Position numbers and translations under genes: made by a program. From contig JNEU01000458.1 in the NCBI GenBank assembly GCA_000697475.1, positions 1 to 22,608 on the forward strand: 22,608 bases of DNA, given 5' to 3'. The notes beneath the pieces were generated by a model. It saw nothing but the letters and a program-made list of their open reading frames with translations, did not search any database and was not told the DNA's origin. The stretch comes from Lichtheimia corymbifera B2541 (taxonomy: Eukaryota > Mucoromycota > Mucoromycetes > Mucorales > Lichtheimiaceae). Below are positions 1-12,378 of the stretch, one piece after another (the first letter of the stretch is position 1; every line of letters starts with the position of its first letter).

Positions 1-315
1 AAAATTGGTTCACCACTGGATCCAACTCCTGCAACTTCGCCTCGTTCAACGCTCTTTCCCTGACCACCATGGGATTGGTTGTTGAGACAATTGCAGTTGA
101 TAACCCTTGTCGACCACTGATACTGCCCATTGATGATGCACATGCTTTTTCCAATTGTGGACAAAATATTGGAGACGACCTCCCAATGGTAGGCCATCGC
201 ATGGAGAAGAATAGGCTGCTGTTGTCACTTTGGGCTGTGGGACTATCATTGGTTGTTGGTGCTGGTGGAGGTGGTGGTGTTGTCTGAATGGTTGTTTGCA
301 AACTTGTTGGTCCAT
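1..315 (-). pseudogene. Reverse transcriptase N-terminus of DIRS element, partial and frameshifted
   Basis: The ATG at 315-313 begins a frame with a Gln/His-rich leader, then PLGGRLQYFVHNWKK and DKGYQLQL, the usual N-terminal signature of DIRS-family reverse transcriptases. The frame hits TGA at 48-46, after GKER. A shifted frame continues with ALNEAKLQELDPVVNQF to the window edge, which resembles the next part of the same RT region, so I infer a one-base frameshift near 49-55. Catalytic YxDD-type residues are outside the window. The start overlaps ORF1 by 70 nt. Confidence 0.7.
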
Positions 316-997
316 GGACGGTTGGTGTAACGATTTGGGAAGGACTTGACACCTCTGCTTCTTCCATAACCTCGTCCTCCCCTGAATCCGTTTCCCGAGT
401 GCTGTCGTGCGGCCAAGCTGGTGAGTCTTTGTTCAAACAACTTCTTCTGAATCTTTTCCACTTCTTCTGAGGAGAATGCCAAATCCCGGTCAATGACTGC
501 TCGGTCGGTGTGAAGCCCAATGGCTTTTTCAGCAATGGCTTTTGCATCGATGTCGATTGTCTTTGCTGCTGCAAAATTGTAGATTGCCAACTGTTTGATT
601 TTCTCTTGGAAACCCACAAGTTCTTCTTTGCATCTGTGCTGGCGTTGTTGATAATGTCTTCGAGCTCTTCAAAAAGCTCTGTTGTAGCTCTGGCTGCTGT
701 TCGCAATCGCTCGCTGTCCTTGTATTTGGCTTGGACGACTTGTTTACCATCCATTTTGAACCTCTTGAGCCGGTCCATGAATATAGTATTGATTGCACCA
801 CACTGGGTCCAGCTTTGTCCTTCATAGTATAAAAGTGCTTTTGGGAATTTGTGGACCAGGGTCGCACAGTCTTCCTCGTTAAGGTGTTCCAATTCGTTGA
901 TGATTGGTGCTGGGAGCGGTAAAGGATCATCCTTTGTTCCTGCTGTGGACCGTAGGATGGATGCCAATTGTTGTGGGGATAGCTCATCAAGATTCAT
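246..997 (-). pseudogene. gag-like ORF1 of DIRS element, frameshifted
   Basis: The ATG at 997-995 opens a frame starting MNLDELSPQQL that stays open past 617. At about 617-632 the plausible protein continues in another frame (KEELVGFQEKIKQL), which runs to a stop at 246-248. A single-base indel therefore separates the two halves. The N-terminal part is helical and charged (for example ELFEELEDIIN). The C-terminal part is rich in Gly/Arg (GFRGGRGYGRSRG) and ends in a Ser/Thr/Asn-rich tail, as expected for a nucleic-acid-binding Gag-like protein. About 250 codons in total. No zinc knuckle is visible, which fits DIRS-type ORF1 proteins. The last 70 nt overlap the RT ORF in a different frame. Confidence 0.7.
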
Positions 998-3900
998 AAC
1001 AAATTACCACGATGCGCGGCTTGAGAAGATCTAAAGAGTATTATAGAGAAAAAATTTGTTTTTTATTATATCTGAAAATAAAGCGCGGTTTGGGTAGACC
1101 AACCACATCTGAACGAGTTGAAGCGGAACCAACGGAGGTTGTGTTAGGAACGAGATACAACCAGCAAATTCGCGTCACCAGCGCACCCAATTAGATTTCT
1201 AAAAACGTCATCCATAGCATAACAAGCAGTAGAATCATCCCATCCCATACCTCAAGAATCGGTTGTAGGGGTCACCAAATTCCATCCACTTGTGTGAGAA
1301 AAGGGGAACATGCCTTATCTGCTTTCATACGGATAGTTCCCATCACCACATCTGCATGATCCACTTCCCTACAATACAAAATGTCCTTTTATCTCAATTT
1401 ATCAATATAAATGGTGTTGATACTAAAGCTACGAGTGGGTGATGTCAATGCACGCAATTTAATATGGATACGGTCGTCAGCGATGACGATAGAAATACGA
1501 GCATTGCTATTAGTCAATGGTGTTGCTAACCTAGCTACAAGTGTTGAACATTCAGATGCGACAGTTACAATTCAATGCCCATGATATAATGAATCTCGTG
1601 ATGTTGTTTAAAGTAGTCCTCGTATTGATACTGTCGACAACGATGACAAGAGATGGACCTAAACGAAGACAAGCGAAGATGATGTCGCACTCTCTTTTCA
1701 GAAAAAACTGCTTGTACGATGCGTGGGTGATAACGGTGATAAAAAGATGGGATACGAGTCGACAGCTGCTTCAGTAGATATACTGAACCTTTTAAAGATC
1801 CCTTGCTCCTTTATCCATACTATCAAGTATACTACGAGGAGTGCTGTTATCGCTCATGATGCTGGTGATGTAGGTGCTGAGAACCATCGCTTAGTATCTG
1901 TTGAGGTGCATGCATGAACGCCGTTATATCACACTATGCTGGACTGTGGTAGTCGAAAACATTTACATCAACTTCCTTTCTTGACATGGATGCTCATACA
2001 AACATCCTCGAACCACGTCTTATTTGGTAGAATTGAGCACAATCAGTGATTCGTAATAACCGGTAGATGGCAATGTTTGATGATGATGGGTATTGCCACC
2101 ACCTTGTTTATCTTAGTTCCTGATTTATGCATCATGAACAATCAATCACCCATGGCTCTTTGTGAAGGCCCAGCATCAATCTTTTCCCGTTGTTTGTGAT
2201 CATATAAATACTCACGCCCACCATCCAAATACAAACAAGGATGTTGTCGCCATTTTACTTCCACACGTCTCTTCCGTCCACCACATCTCAAGTTGATTAC
2301 TGGCACCTTTAAAGACTCAAGTTGATGTGATTACGATACCATGGTGGTTTGCCCCCTTTCTGAGCGATCCATGCAATAACATTCGCGGTGACCTCTAGCG
2401 TTTCATTGTTATCCTTCCACTTTCATTGTCATTGTTGGCACTTTTATCAAGGTAATACCCAAGTCATCCTGCTTCGTAAACCCTATATTCACATTCCTTT
2501 TGATTAGCTACCTTCCAAGATTCACTACAAAGTCGGATTAATTGGCACATCCCACTAGAGCCCACATGGGCGGATATATGGCTTCCGTCGCGTGAGGTCC
2601 TCAAAAGCTCTAGTCCCATCACAATGTCAAGCAAGCGAGCCGAGCTCCGCCAGAGCAGTCGACTGGATGATGTTCATATCTCCAAATTATTGTACCCACT
2701 CGTGTTTTGGAGATGATCAACCTATGTACACCACAGGATCTTCTTTCTTCGGTGATTCTGGCATATACAAAAGATCTAGCAAGCTGGGAAGGGCAAACAT
2801 TTAAAATCATTAATCTCATGTAAGGACATCTGATGCGATTTTATTCATTCCATGAAAGCTTATCCATGCTTTGAAGTCGAGATCAGTACTCGAGAGCAGA
2901 ACAGCAAATATCAGCCATATCTTTGCTTCTTAAATTTACTGGAGCCAAGCTAGGATGTCTGATGTCGGCTCTGGCCGCTATCGTGCTGAGCTTTGTGTGA
3001 AGGATACGATGGAGACCCAAATGTGACACGCACATGGTAAGCTATCAACTTGATGATGAATGCCGAAGCAAAGAAAATGCTCACGACGCCATCTTGCACC
3101 ACGCAGGTTTCAATACGGCATTTTCTCTTGTTGAGGTTGCCCACCCCATATCTGTGACCATGCTCATTTCGTGGGTGATAAAATCAAGCTTTCTAAGAAT
3201 CTCAAGCGCATGCTGAAAAAGATCCGTTGCCAAAGTCGTGGTGGTGATGATGCTCTATATGCCAATATCATACTGTATGGCAAGTCTACACCAGTAGTAA
3301 CAACACCAGTGCTCTCAACACCCATTTCCTTTGGTGATATTATGATCACCGATGATTAATACATTCATCTTCAACTCTCATGATCCAATGACAGCGTACT
3401 TATAATCTGAATGATAAGAAGGCAAAGCTACAAATAAAGATCATACCATTTACGTTCATATTAAAGACGACAAGCATACTGTAAGTATTGCGCTTGAGCA
3501 TATCACGACATGGCATACTAATGGCTACCACGGCAGTGAATCATTTACCAGCTAGTTGCGACTAACGCTCATAATACCCGCTGTTGGCATACAATAAAAG
3601 ATCATAATAGTTATATGTGCTCGTGTGCCAACAGCAAACTACACATCCATCCTCCTTCACCTCTACTTCCATATTGTATCACGACATCACCATCCAGATA
3701 ACACCAATAAATGCTTCCACATGAACAATAGATAATGGCGGATCAATTACTTTTTTGCACATGTGTACCATTGCCAGTAAAAGGCCATAAGTTATCTCTC
3801 CAACTCAAATAATCCATTTCAGTCCCATGCCGTTGCTATGGCATATTACACGTCTCCTACACATTTCCCAATAAGATTGCATGATGTCTTAAAAAGTAAC

Positions 3901-4026
3901 ACCATATTCAACATCTCGTCATTCACACAATATTCAGTGTTGGATCCAAGAGATATCGCACAAACGCGCCAGTGATATATTGCCTGGGAGCTTTAATCTT
4001 TATACAAGAGTATGACATGATACAAT
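998..4026. other. Intergenic region without a recognisable gene
   Basis: About 3 kb upstream of the DIRS gag start and downstream of atp17. 1000-1195 may be the leader of the DIRS element: on the minus strand an A/T-rich ctataatact stretch lies about 40 nt before the gag ATG. The rest has only short open frames in all six readings, no splice-linked protein I can recognise, no tRNA-like cloverleaf and no long repeat. A 62-codon frame at 3171-3359 (+) has mildly protein-like composition but no homology that I recognise. Old transposon or gene debris is possible but not demonstrable by eye. Confidence 0.5.
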
Positions 4027-4495
4027 CTAATGGTGCTCAACGTTCTTGTGGTGCTCTATTGATAGATAATAATGCAATCAATAAACCATTCATGACCTAT
4101 ATTGATGATATAAACAAAAACTTACTCAAGTGGAAGTGGTAGTCGATGGTGTAGCCAGCGACGAAGACACCGAAAATGAGGTGAAGCAAGGGGGTGACAG
4201 AGGCATTCTCGCCATCAATGTAACGGGCCTTGTAACGACCCCAGAGACCGGAGGGCTTGGCAGGCTCAGCAGTACCCTTGGGCAAGTTCTAATGTCGACA
4301 TAAAAGTACATGAGTCTACTGCTGGTGTGCGCGTATATCAATGGGCAGTGCTGATTTGCATACCTTGTAAAAGGCAACGAGTTGAGCAAGTTGGGCGTCC
4401 TTGGCACCAGAGCCGGAGACCTTGGTGGCAGCAGCGACGTTGGGAGGAATGAGAGCCTTAGTGGTGTAGGCACGACGAATAACGGTGTTGAACAT
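4027..4495 (-). CDS. ATP17: Mitochondrial F1Fo ATP synthase subunit f (ATP17 family)
   Basis: Small membrane subunit of the ATP synthase Fo sector in the mitochondrial inner membrane. Three exons on the minus strand: 4495-4364, 4288-4126 and 4055-4027; introns of 75 and 70 nt with gtatgc...ttag and gtaagt...atag borders. The model gives 107 aa and closes in frame. Features in order: a short mitochondrial leader (MFNTVIRRAYTTK), the conserved ALIPPNV motif, the core GRYKARYIDGENAS with nearby hydrophobic segment LLHLIFGVFVAGYTIDYHFHL (the single membrane span), and a short charged tail KHHKNVEHH. Yeast Atp17 has the same order (SLIPPKV, RYKAKYFDGDNAS, GYSMEYYFHLRHH), and its length is similar. 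The start is the first ATG before the leader, in the context aaacgacATG. Divergent from RVB2. Confidence 0.95.
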
Positions 4496-5191
4496 GTCGT
4501 TTACTAACGGAGAAGGGGAAAAAGTCTTTTGTTTTGCTGACCCCTTCGATAACTTGCCGGCGGGCTCAACAACTCTCTCAGCCAATCACATGTCCTCTTT
4601 ACTCGGTATCCAATGGCAACCACCAACAGACCACTCCCTGCTGTGCTATATGCCCATCACATCATCAAAGTGTATGCTAATTACAGTATGATAAAATGCT
4701 GCTTCGCTTTTGCGAGTTGAAAGTAGTAGTTGTTGTAGCTTGATATTCCTTGTAAATTCTCTTTTGGATCATCTATAAACTTAATACGTGTCTCTTGCTA
4801 AGAACCACACATGTATGAATGCTCATGTTCTTGAGAGTATGTCAATAATGCTTATCAATTCTATCAGGGCTTCCATAAGATATCCTTTCAAATTTGAGCT
4901 TTATTCACGATGAAGCCGTACGACAATAGCAGGTCACATCGACAAAGTGGGATAGTGCTACAGCATGAAATGGGTACAAGACGGATGTTGTTACGAGATA
5001 TGCACAAAGGCGACATACATTGATCATCTGGACAATACACTTGTTGGTTTATTACTATTGAATGTAGCTACGATAATATGGCTGGGTGATGATGAGCGTG
5101 AACAATTTGGCTGGGCAACCTGTCCAAAAAGCCGACCGCAAGAATTTTACTTGCTTCCTTGTATTTCTTCTTTTCCTAGCATAAACCAGCC
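4496..5191. promoter_or_regulatory. Divergent intergenic promoter region between ATP17 and RVB2
   Basis: 696 bp separate the two start codons, so both promoters and 5' UTRs must lie here unless more distal elements are used. No clear TATA box or strong CT tract is seen at typical distance from either ATG. Only short incidental open frames occur. A pyrimidine-rich run (ttgcttccttgtatttcttcttttcct, 5152-5178) directly precedes the RVB2 ATG and is a likely initiator region. Confidence 0.4.
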
Positions 5192-7307
<2,116 letters not shown>

Positions 7308-7338
7308 AAAGGGAAAGAGAATCGATACACTTTTATAT

Positions 7339-8452
7339 TCAATATAACATCATGGACATTGCAACCCACGAACCAACTGTGATCATGAGAATGGATTGCC
7401 ATGACATATTGCTTGTCATTGAGGGGGTGGCGGCAGAGGTATTGGAGGAAGAGGCACTAGGGGATGATGCACTCGACTTTTGGGAAGCGGTTTGGATCTT
7501 GAGACCTGGGGGAGCAGTTGCGGAGGCACTTTGGGAAGAGGATTGAGCCTGACTAGCGGATTGGGAGTTCACATTGGCAGCTTCAATTTTGGTGAGCTTA
7601 CCCACCCCCCATGGAATTTTTTCACCTTAAACATCGTCATCAATGTTTCAGTTTAAAGGGCGCCCACATTACATGCAACTTGCACATTTTGCATAATAAA
7701 CAATACTTACCACTGGGTTGTTCAGCATGCTCAGGTGTCTCTTGCTTGCCATCCTCTCCTACAATTGCGAAACGAGTTGTCCAGGCATTTTCACCGTGTT
7801 CTACATGAAACGTTTTACGTTTGGAGTGCAACAAAAGAAGGTTAATGAGGAGTTTTATGCTTATTTAGTAGTCAGGGCCTTACCATTTGTGAACATCAAA
7901 AAGTAGATAGGCGAGTGAGGACTGACGTCGGGCGCTTTCCACTTGAAGCTGGTGGCACCGTTGGCTGTTGACAGATTCTATCATTCCCGATAAGGATATC
8001 AGCATGAGACGCATATTTTGTTCAGGGTCCAATATGCATACCGAAGCGACATTGGATAAGAACTTTTGATCCATATCATCTCCCGTCATCAAGTCTATCA
8101 AGTACGCAGATATGCCGTAAATACACATGGATTGCGTGTGTGTAGCATTATGTTTAATTGATCATTGCCGACAACCGCCTAAACCTCCCCCTTATCAGCT
8201 TACCGATCTTAAAGTTTCTCCAGTTCTTTTCCATCAAGGGCTTGGTGCCATCCTCCTCTATCGTCATGCATATCAACTCAGTCATACGATTCTCTCATGG
8301 TGCCTGAATAATTCTTCCTCACCCCATATTATATCGTATTCCTTGCCCGCTTGCCATACTGTACCAGGCTCGGGTACGGATGGTGAAAATTCGCACACGG
8401 CAACTTGCCACAAGCCAACAATGGACAACAAGGCTAACCAACCGCCAATCAT
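7339..8452 (-). CDS. Kre9/Knh1-like secreted Ser/Thr-rich cell-wall protein, probably GPI-anchored
   Basis: Six exons: 8452-8323, 8257-8204, 8094-8042, 7977-7884, 7800-7711 and 7625-7339; 708 nt, 235 aa, all junctions GT-AG with consistent phases. Order: signal peptide MIGGWLALLSIVGLWQVAVC; Ig-like Kre9/Knh1 N-terminal domain (EPGTVWQAGKEYDIIW, IDLMTGDDMDQ, ATSFKWKAPDVSPHSPIYF, AWTTRFAIVGEDG, about residues 22-135); motif KIPWGVGKL; then a long Ser/Thr/Ala/Gln stalk; and a C-terminal hydrophobic tail after NMSW that looks like a GPI-attachment signal. The family takes part in beta-glucan wall assembly in yeast; for many fungal members the role is only inferred. The start is the ATG opening the signal peptide. 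Its stop is 31 nt from the RVB2 stop, tail-to-tail. Confidence 0.87.
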
Positions 8453-8971
8453 GTTAAGAAAATGAGGTATGAAAGAAGAAGAGAAAAGTATCCGAACGCA
8501 CACACTCACACACACGCTTTCTTATTTAACATCTGCATGCCTGCTATGGTATTTTCATTACAACGATCCACAACATACGAATAGTAACTAGCATTAACAT
8601 ACCTTCCAATCTTCAATTTACCATCTTCTTAATATTCACACACTCTCGCATCATCAAATTCATGGCCCCCCTTTCTAGCGAGCGGAGCAAGTATATGATG
8701 GTGGATAGCAGCTTGATATGATATCATTGACTTGTCAAATTGCATCGCCGATAGAGGTTCCCGATCCGACTCTTAGCCTATCGTAGCCTACAAAGGCCTT
8801 TTACTCCGTCCACTTGATCCGGCATAGATAGTGGCAAAGTAACAAGAAACAAAACAGCGTATGTGTTGGAAAAGTATATAAGCAGGCGACCTTATTGTCC
8901 CATTTCAAGACATCAATATCAAACTTGCTCTTTTCTCCTTGTACAACAAATACACACACACATTACACAAA
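8453..8971. promoter_or_regulatory. Divergent promoter region, Kre9-like gene and 70-aa gene
   Basis: 519 bp between two divergent starts. It contains a CA-rich run just upstream of the Kre9-like ATG (8500-8519) and a TATA element facing the rightward gene (separate entry). No open frame here looks coding. Confidence 0.45.
8875..8882 (+). promoter_or_regulatory. TATA box for the 70-aa gene
   Basis: TATATAAG lies 90 nt before the ATG at 8972. It is followed by a C/T- and CA-rich leader (tacacacacacattacacaaa), typical of strongly expressed fungal genes. Transcription probably starts near 8910, leaving a leader of about 60 nt. Confidence 0.6.
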
Positions 8972-9184
8972 ATGATTGCCTCTCGCACTGCTTCTTTCTT
9001 GGTCGTTCCCGTTACCACTGCTGCTGGTTATGCCACCTATGTTCGCACCACTGCACAACCCACTCCTGCTTACTCTCATATCATGACCCAGCAAGGCACT
9101 GACTCTCAAGGCCGCAAGGAATGGCACAAGGTGAACAATGGTATTGGTCTCGTCGATGTTGGCCGTAGCGGTGGTGGTCTGTAA
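8972..9184 (+). CDS. Small 70-aa protein of unknown function ending in a DVGRSGGGL tail
   Basis: Single-exon frame, ATG in context cacaaaATG, stop TAA. The N-terminus (MIASRTASFLVVPVTTAAGY) is basic then hydrophobic and could be a mitochondrial presequence or a short membrane anchor. The middle is polar (QGTDSQGRKEWHKVNNGIG), and the end is a glycine-rich VGRSGGG motif. I do not recognise the family with certainty, though short fungal proteins ending in a similar GRSGGG motif seem familiar. The gene call is supported by a TATA box 90 nt upstream, a pyrimidine/CA-rich leader, strong codon preference for C/T-ending codons (GCC, CTC, GTC, ACT) and an AATAAA about 200 nt downstream. Function is not assigned. 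Confidence 0.8.
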   Translation: MIASRTASFLVVPVTTAAGYATYVRTTAQPTPAYSHIMTQQGTDSQGRKEWHKVNNGIGLVDVGRSGGGL

Positions 9185-9384
9185 ACAAGATACACGCAAC
9201 TTTCCCACATTCAATGCATGATTGTACCACCACAAACATCCAAGTCTTATCATGTATAACGCGCACATCATCCTGACATCCTTCTTTTCTCGCATATCAA
9301 TACCCAAATTACCCCCCTTGTTGTTCTTCTTTATTGCTTTCTCTTTGTTCTCGAAAAAAAATCACTGGCATGATCTTTCTGTAA

Positions 9385-9390
9385 AATAAA
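9385..9390 (+). terminator. Polyadenylation signal AATAAA for the 70-aa gene
   Basis: AATAAA about 200 nt past the stop, preceded by T-rich sequence (cccttgttgttcttctttattgc). The first canonical hexamer downstream of this gene, so the likely cleavage signal; a shorter 3' UTR using another signal is possible. Confidence 0.45.
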
Positions 9391-11468
9391 ACTTTCAAGC
9401 TACGCTTGATGCGAGCAAGATAAAACGAAAAATTTTCCTACTTTTTGCCTTATGAGGATATTAACCTTAGGTAACGTCATCCCCGTGATATGAATACGTT
9501 GGTGGTTGTGTGATAGTGTCACATTGATTATAAGACAAGATGCTTACTGCCTGTATGTTGTCAAGAAGTAATCCAGATGAAGCTAAGATGCTTTTGATAA
9601 ATGCAGCTGCTTCATTTTTATAGTCAGCATACATGCAATGGCCCGTGGGGTTGGGCTATATGCCCGAACTCTTGGCTCAGGGCGTCACCATCTGATTTGT
9701 CGTCCTGCTTGCTGGCAATCAATATACCATCAGCGTTATGCTGCTGGTCATGTTGATGGGGATGTTGGTGATGGGGATCGGCTGTAGTGACAAATAGGTG
9801 GTATGGAGAAGCAATAAGCAACCATCATCTCAATTACGTTCTTGGCTGATACCTGATGGTATTTATCAAAGATAGCAAAAGACAAGGTTGCATGTTTTGT
9901 TAATCACCTGACAAGCACAACTTGTCAAGTGATGTGAGATTCTTGCCAATGTCATGTCAGCATTGTTGCGTTTGCAGTTTAGCAGTGACGATGAATGTGT
10001 ACGCTCACAATGGTCTCGATCATCACAAAATTTCTGCAAGTCATGGATTTCGTGCAGGCACCCCGACATGATCGATGGCTCATTAATAAACCCAGACAGC
10101 TGATCACTCATCAAATAAGGTAAGTATACAGGCCCTGGCTGAGTGGAAGATATTGAATGCCTCAAAAAGAGTGTATATAAAATATCACCAAGTTGGCAGC
10201 TCCCGTGTGAACGAGGTAAAGTGAACCAGAGTAATGGGACGGGTATCCTAGAACATGTTTAAGGATAAGGCCATGTTAGCCGTGCGTCAATTAAAATAGG
10301 AGACGGTGTCTTCCCCCTGCCACAACAACAAGTTTTTCCCAAGCAAGGTAACACCATCCATGATCATTTTTGGTTTTCAGATAATCGCGACCAGCGAGTA
10401 GCGGCTATCGATTGCTTCTAATCTGGGAAGGGCAGCTACTGAGTAGATGCTATTTGGGTCCTCATGGTTAAAACGGGGACACATAATGTATGGCAAATTA
10501 AGGAATGAGAGTCACCTTTAATACAATGGCATGTCCTCAGTAATGAGCAATATGACGTGCATACGCTTAGAGTGGTGGTGATCGATGGGCCCACAAAAAA
10601 GTTAATATGTAGGAAAAACCGAGGACCATGGTGGCACAAAGTATGTGCATCGTGTCTCTTTTCATACAACTTTACTCTGTTAGATACAGGTACAATCTAT
10701 AATTAAAAAAGTGCTTTGATCATCCGTGCACCCTTCCATTACATAGCTGCGTGCTGTAATATAATCACCATGATTGCACCGATTGAATGGCCGTTACCAA
10801 AGACACGTATTGGCATTGTCAACAGACTCGCCATCTTTTCACACCTCATTGTTGAGCCAGGTGATGCATATCTTGGAAACGTTCTGGAACGTAACAGACG
10901 TCGATAGTTTAGCAAGATAGGCTCACTGACACTACTTTGGTGTGTTACATCCTTATGGGATCAAGCACTTTGACATATACCATCTCTCTCCAACATATGG
11001 GGCGGAGGAAATTTCATATTATGGGTTTGCTAACCATCCGAAAGAAAATCCTCATGCAATGTGATTTATTGTTATTGAGGAGGAGTACAATAGCCACTCC
11101 TTAATATTACAACCATGTTGTATGTTTCAATGACACAGTGATACAACCATAATAAAGAGGTCGTTTGACGGGTAGCTATAAGAGATTATCGTGTTGCCAT
11201 GATCTTTTTCCAGTTCCCGAGCACGCGGGATAGCCGAGCAAGTATTACCACGAGCATTTCACTTGTTTCCTTCACTTGCTTGTATTGGCTCGTGCAACCG
11301 ACGTGTATCACGGCTTCAGTCTAATTGAGATTGAATCTGCAGCATTCTTTGCGTAACCCTGCAAGTCCATTACTATCACATACACACACTCACAAAAACT
11401 TCACTTTGCAATTGTCCCTAAGTTGTTTCCTCTCCTTGCTGAGCCAAATCACTCCTCTTCATACAAAG
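9391..11468. other. Intergenic region, no recognised gene
   Basis: Two minus-strand open frames (10165-9866, 99 codons; 9821-9624, 65 codons, His-rich) can be linked only with an intervening in-frame stop. Neither matches a family I know, so I do not call them genes. An imperfect hairpin sits at 9903-9933 (separate entry). The last 300 bp before 11469 contain a TATA-like ctataagag (11177) and a CA/CT-rich leader that could serve the small ORF at 11469. Confidence 0.4.
9903..9933. repeat. Inverted repeat, 13-bp arms with one mismatch, 5-nt loop
   Basis: Left arm ATCACCTGACAAG, loop CACAA, right arm CTTGTCAAGTGAT; 12 of 13 positions pair. It lies in the gap and is not linked to any called gene. 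It could be a transcript hairpin, a binding palindrome or part of an old short transposon. Confidence 0.7.
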
Positions 11469-11666
11469 ATGTCTAAAACGCTCGTGTATGAAGTAAAAAA
11501 GATACCATGGGCTCCTCAATGCCCCTTCATTGATTGGGAGATGGGCGGGACCAGATACACTTGCCCACATGGCATTGCGTCGGGTTTCGGGGTAGAAGGA
11601 GTCAAAAAAAGATCGTCGCAAAGATCCCAACACAGCACACATCGTCAAAAAGCAAGGCAGAAATGA
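11469..11666 (+). CDS. Candidate 65-aa small protein, unknown
   Basis: Single frame from ATG (context acaaagATGtct, purine at -3) to TGA. The product starts MSKTLVYEVKKIPWAPQCPF, has two CP pairs (CPFIDW and YTCPHG about 15 residues apart) that might bind metal or form a disulfide, and ends in a very basic Lys/Arg/Gln/Ser tail (KKRSSQRSQHS). No family recognised. For: good start context, a leader with CA/CT-rich sequence like those of the accepted genes, and TATA-like ctataagag about 290 nt upstream. Against: short, no homology known to me, and mixed codon usage. It may be the first exon of a longer gene. Confidence 0.35.
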   Translation: MSKTLVYEVKKIPWAPQCPFIDWEMGGTRYTCPHGIASGFGVEGVKKRSSQRSQHSTHRQKARQK

Positions 11667-12378
11667 AAATGCGTATGCGGCAAGAGGATGACTTGTATAG
11701 TATAATGTGATTTTCCCTTAGGTAACCGCATGATCCTATCAGCTACAAGGCCCGTTATTTCGCAGGTGCAACGTTGACATTCTTCCCGGGCTTTCCGAGA
11801 GCGTGTTGCAACAGGGACTGTAGTATAGTGTTTTGCACCTTAAGGCACACAAAGGGATGATCTCTTTTGACGCCCGCCATCTTTGCTTGGAAGCTATATG
11901 CCAATGTACACGATGATGATGATGATGATGATGGGGATGGTGCCCTAGCATAGTTCATCTGTGCTTTTACATACAAGCACAAGCACATACACATACTCCT
12001 TTACTCCTTCTATGGAATATGATGGTGAGAAAGCCTTTACCGCCGAAACGGGTACATATTGAGCAAAGTACGTAGCGACTAAATAAACTTTTCTCTCTCA
12101 GTTTCTGTGTAATTTGCCTGTACTCGGTATACAAATCTTGGGCTCCCTCTCTTTCACATCTCTTTCTCTCTTTCTCTCTTTTTCCGTTTTTCTTGTCGGC
12201 TGTCGATCCCTTTTCTTGTCAACACTCACATCCCATCATTCTATACCCATCCCTCTTTTTCTCGCTCCACGCCTTTTCTAACTTTCCTCTCTTTTCCGCA
12301 CGTGCGATCATCACGCATCCACATCATTGACGCCTCTTTTAATAATACAGCACACCCATATATATACGGGTTACAATT
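11667..12378. promoter_or_regulatory. Upstream region of the RhoGEF gene with long CT-rich tract
   Basis: From about 12139 to 12300 the plus strand is strongly pyrimidine-rich (repeats of ctttctctctttc), the usual look of a fungal core promoter and 5' UTR. TATATATA occurs at 12359-12366, only 13 nt from the ATG, so it is unlikely to be the functional TATA. A 41-codon minus-strand frame (11880-11755, MAGVKRDHPF...) has a good start context but no other support. A (GAT)7 microsatellite lies at 11912-11933. Confidence 0.45.
11912..11933. repeat. GAT trinucleotide microsatellite
   Basis: Seven perfect GAT units plus one base. Non-coding in any gene model called here. Confidence 0.9.

Larger units (their letters stand above)
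1..997 (-). mobile_element. DIRS-like (tyrosine-recombinase class) retrotransposon fragment, cut by window edge
   Basis: Read on the minus strand, this stretch holds a gag-like ORF followed by an overlapping ORF that begins like a DIRS reverse transcriptase (motif GGRLQYFVHNWKK, then an aromatic/glycine segment GYQLQL). DIRS elements typically carry overlapping ORFs in this order. The RT catalytic core, RNase H, tyrosine recombinase and terminal repeats would lie beyond position 1 and cannot be seen. Both ORFs contain frameshifts, so this is probably a dead copy. The 5' boundary is unclear; sequence up to about 1195 may be the element's leader. The DIRS assignment rests on recognising the RT N-terminal motif and the ORF arrangement, not on a search. 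Confidence 0.75.

Noticed and set aside
510..827. 105-codon plus-strand open frame
   Set aside because: Antisense to the gag-like ORF; Leu/Ser/Cys-rich composition typical of a reverse-strand shadow.
529..990. 153-codon minus-strand open frame
   Set aside because: It is a shadow of the gag-like ORF. The adjacent frame starting at the ATG 997-995 has the coherent charged, helical protein composition, while this one starts at TTG and has biased, low-quality composition.
3171..3359. 62-codon plus-strand frame with mildly protein-like composition
   Set aside because: No start context, promoter, splice partner or family recognised; length is within chance expectation.
9624..10165. Two minus-strand frames (99 and 65 codons), one with a His-rich stretch
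   Set aside because: Linking them needs a junction that would leave an in-frame TGA before the second frame; no family recognised.
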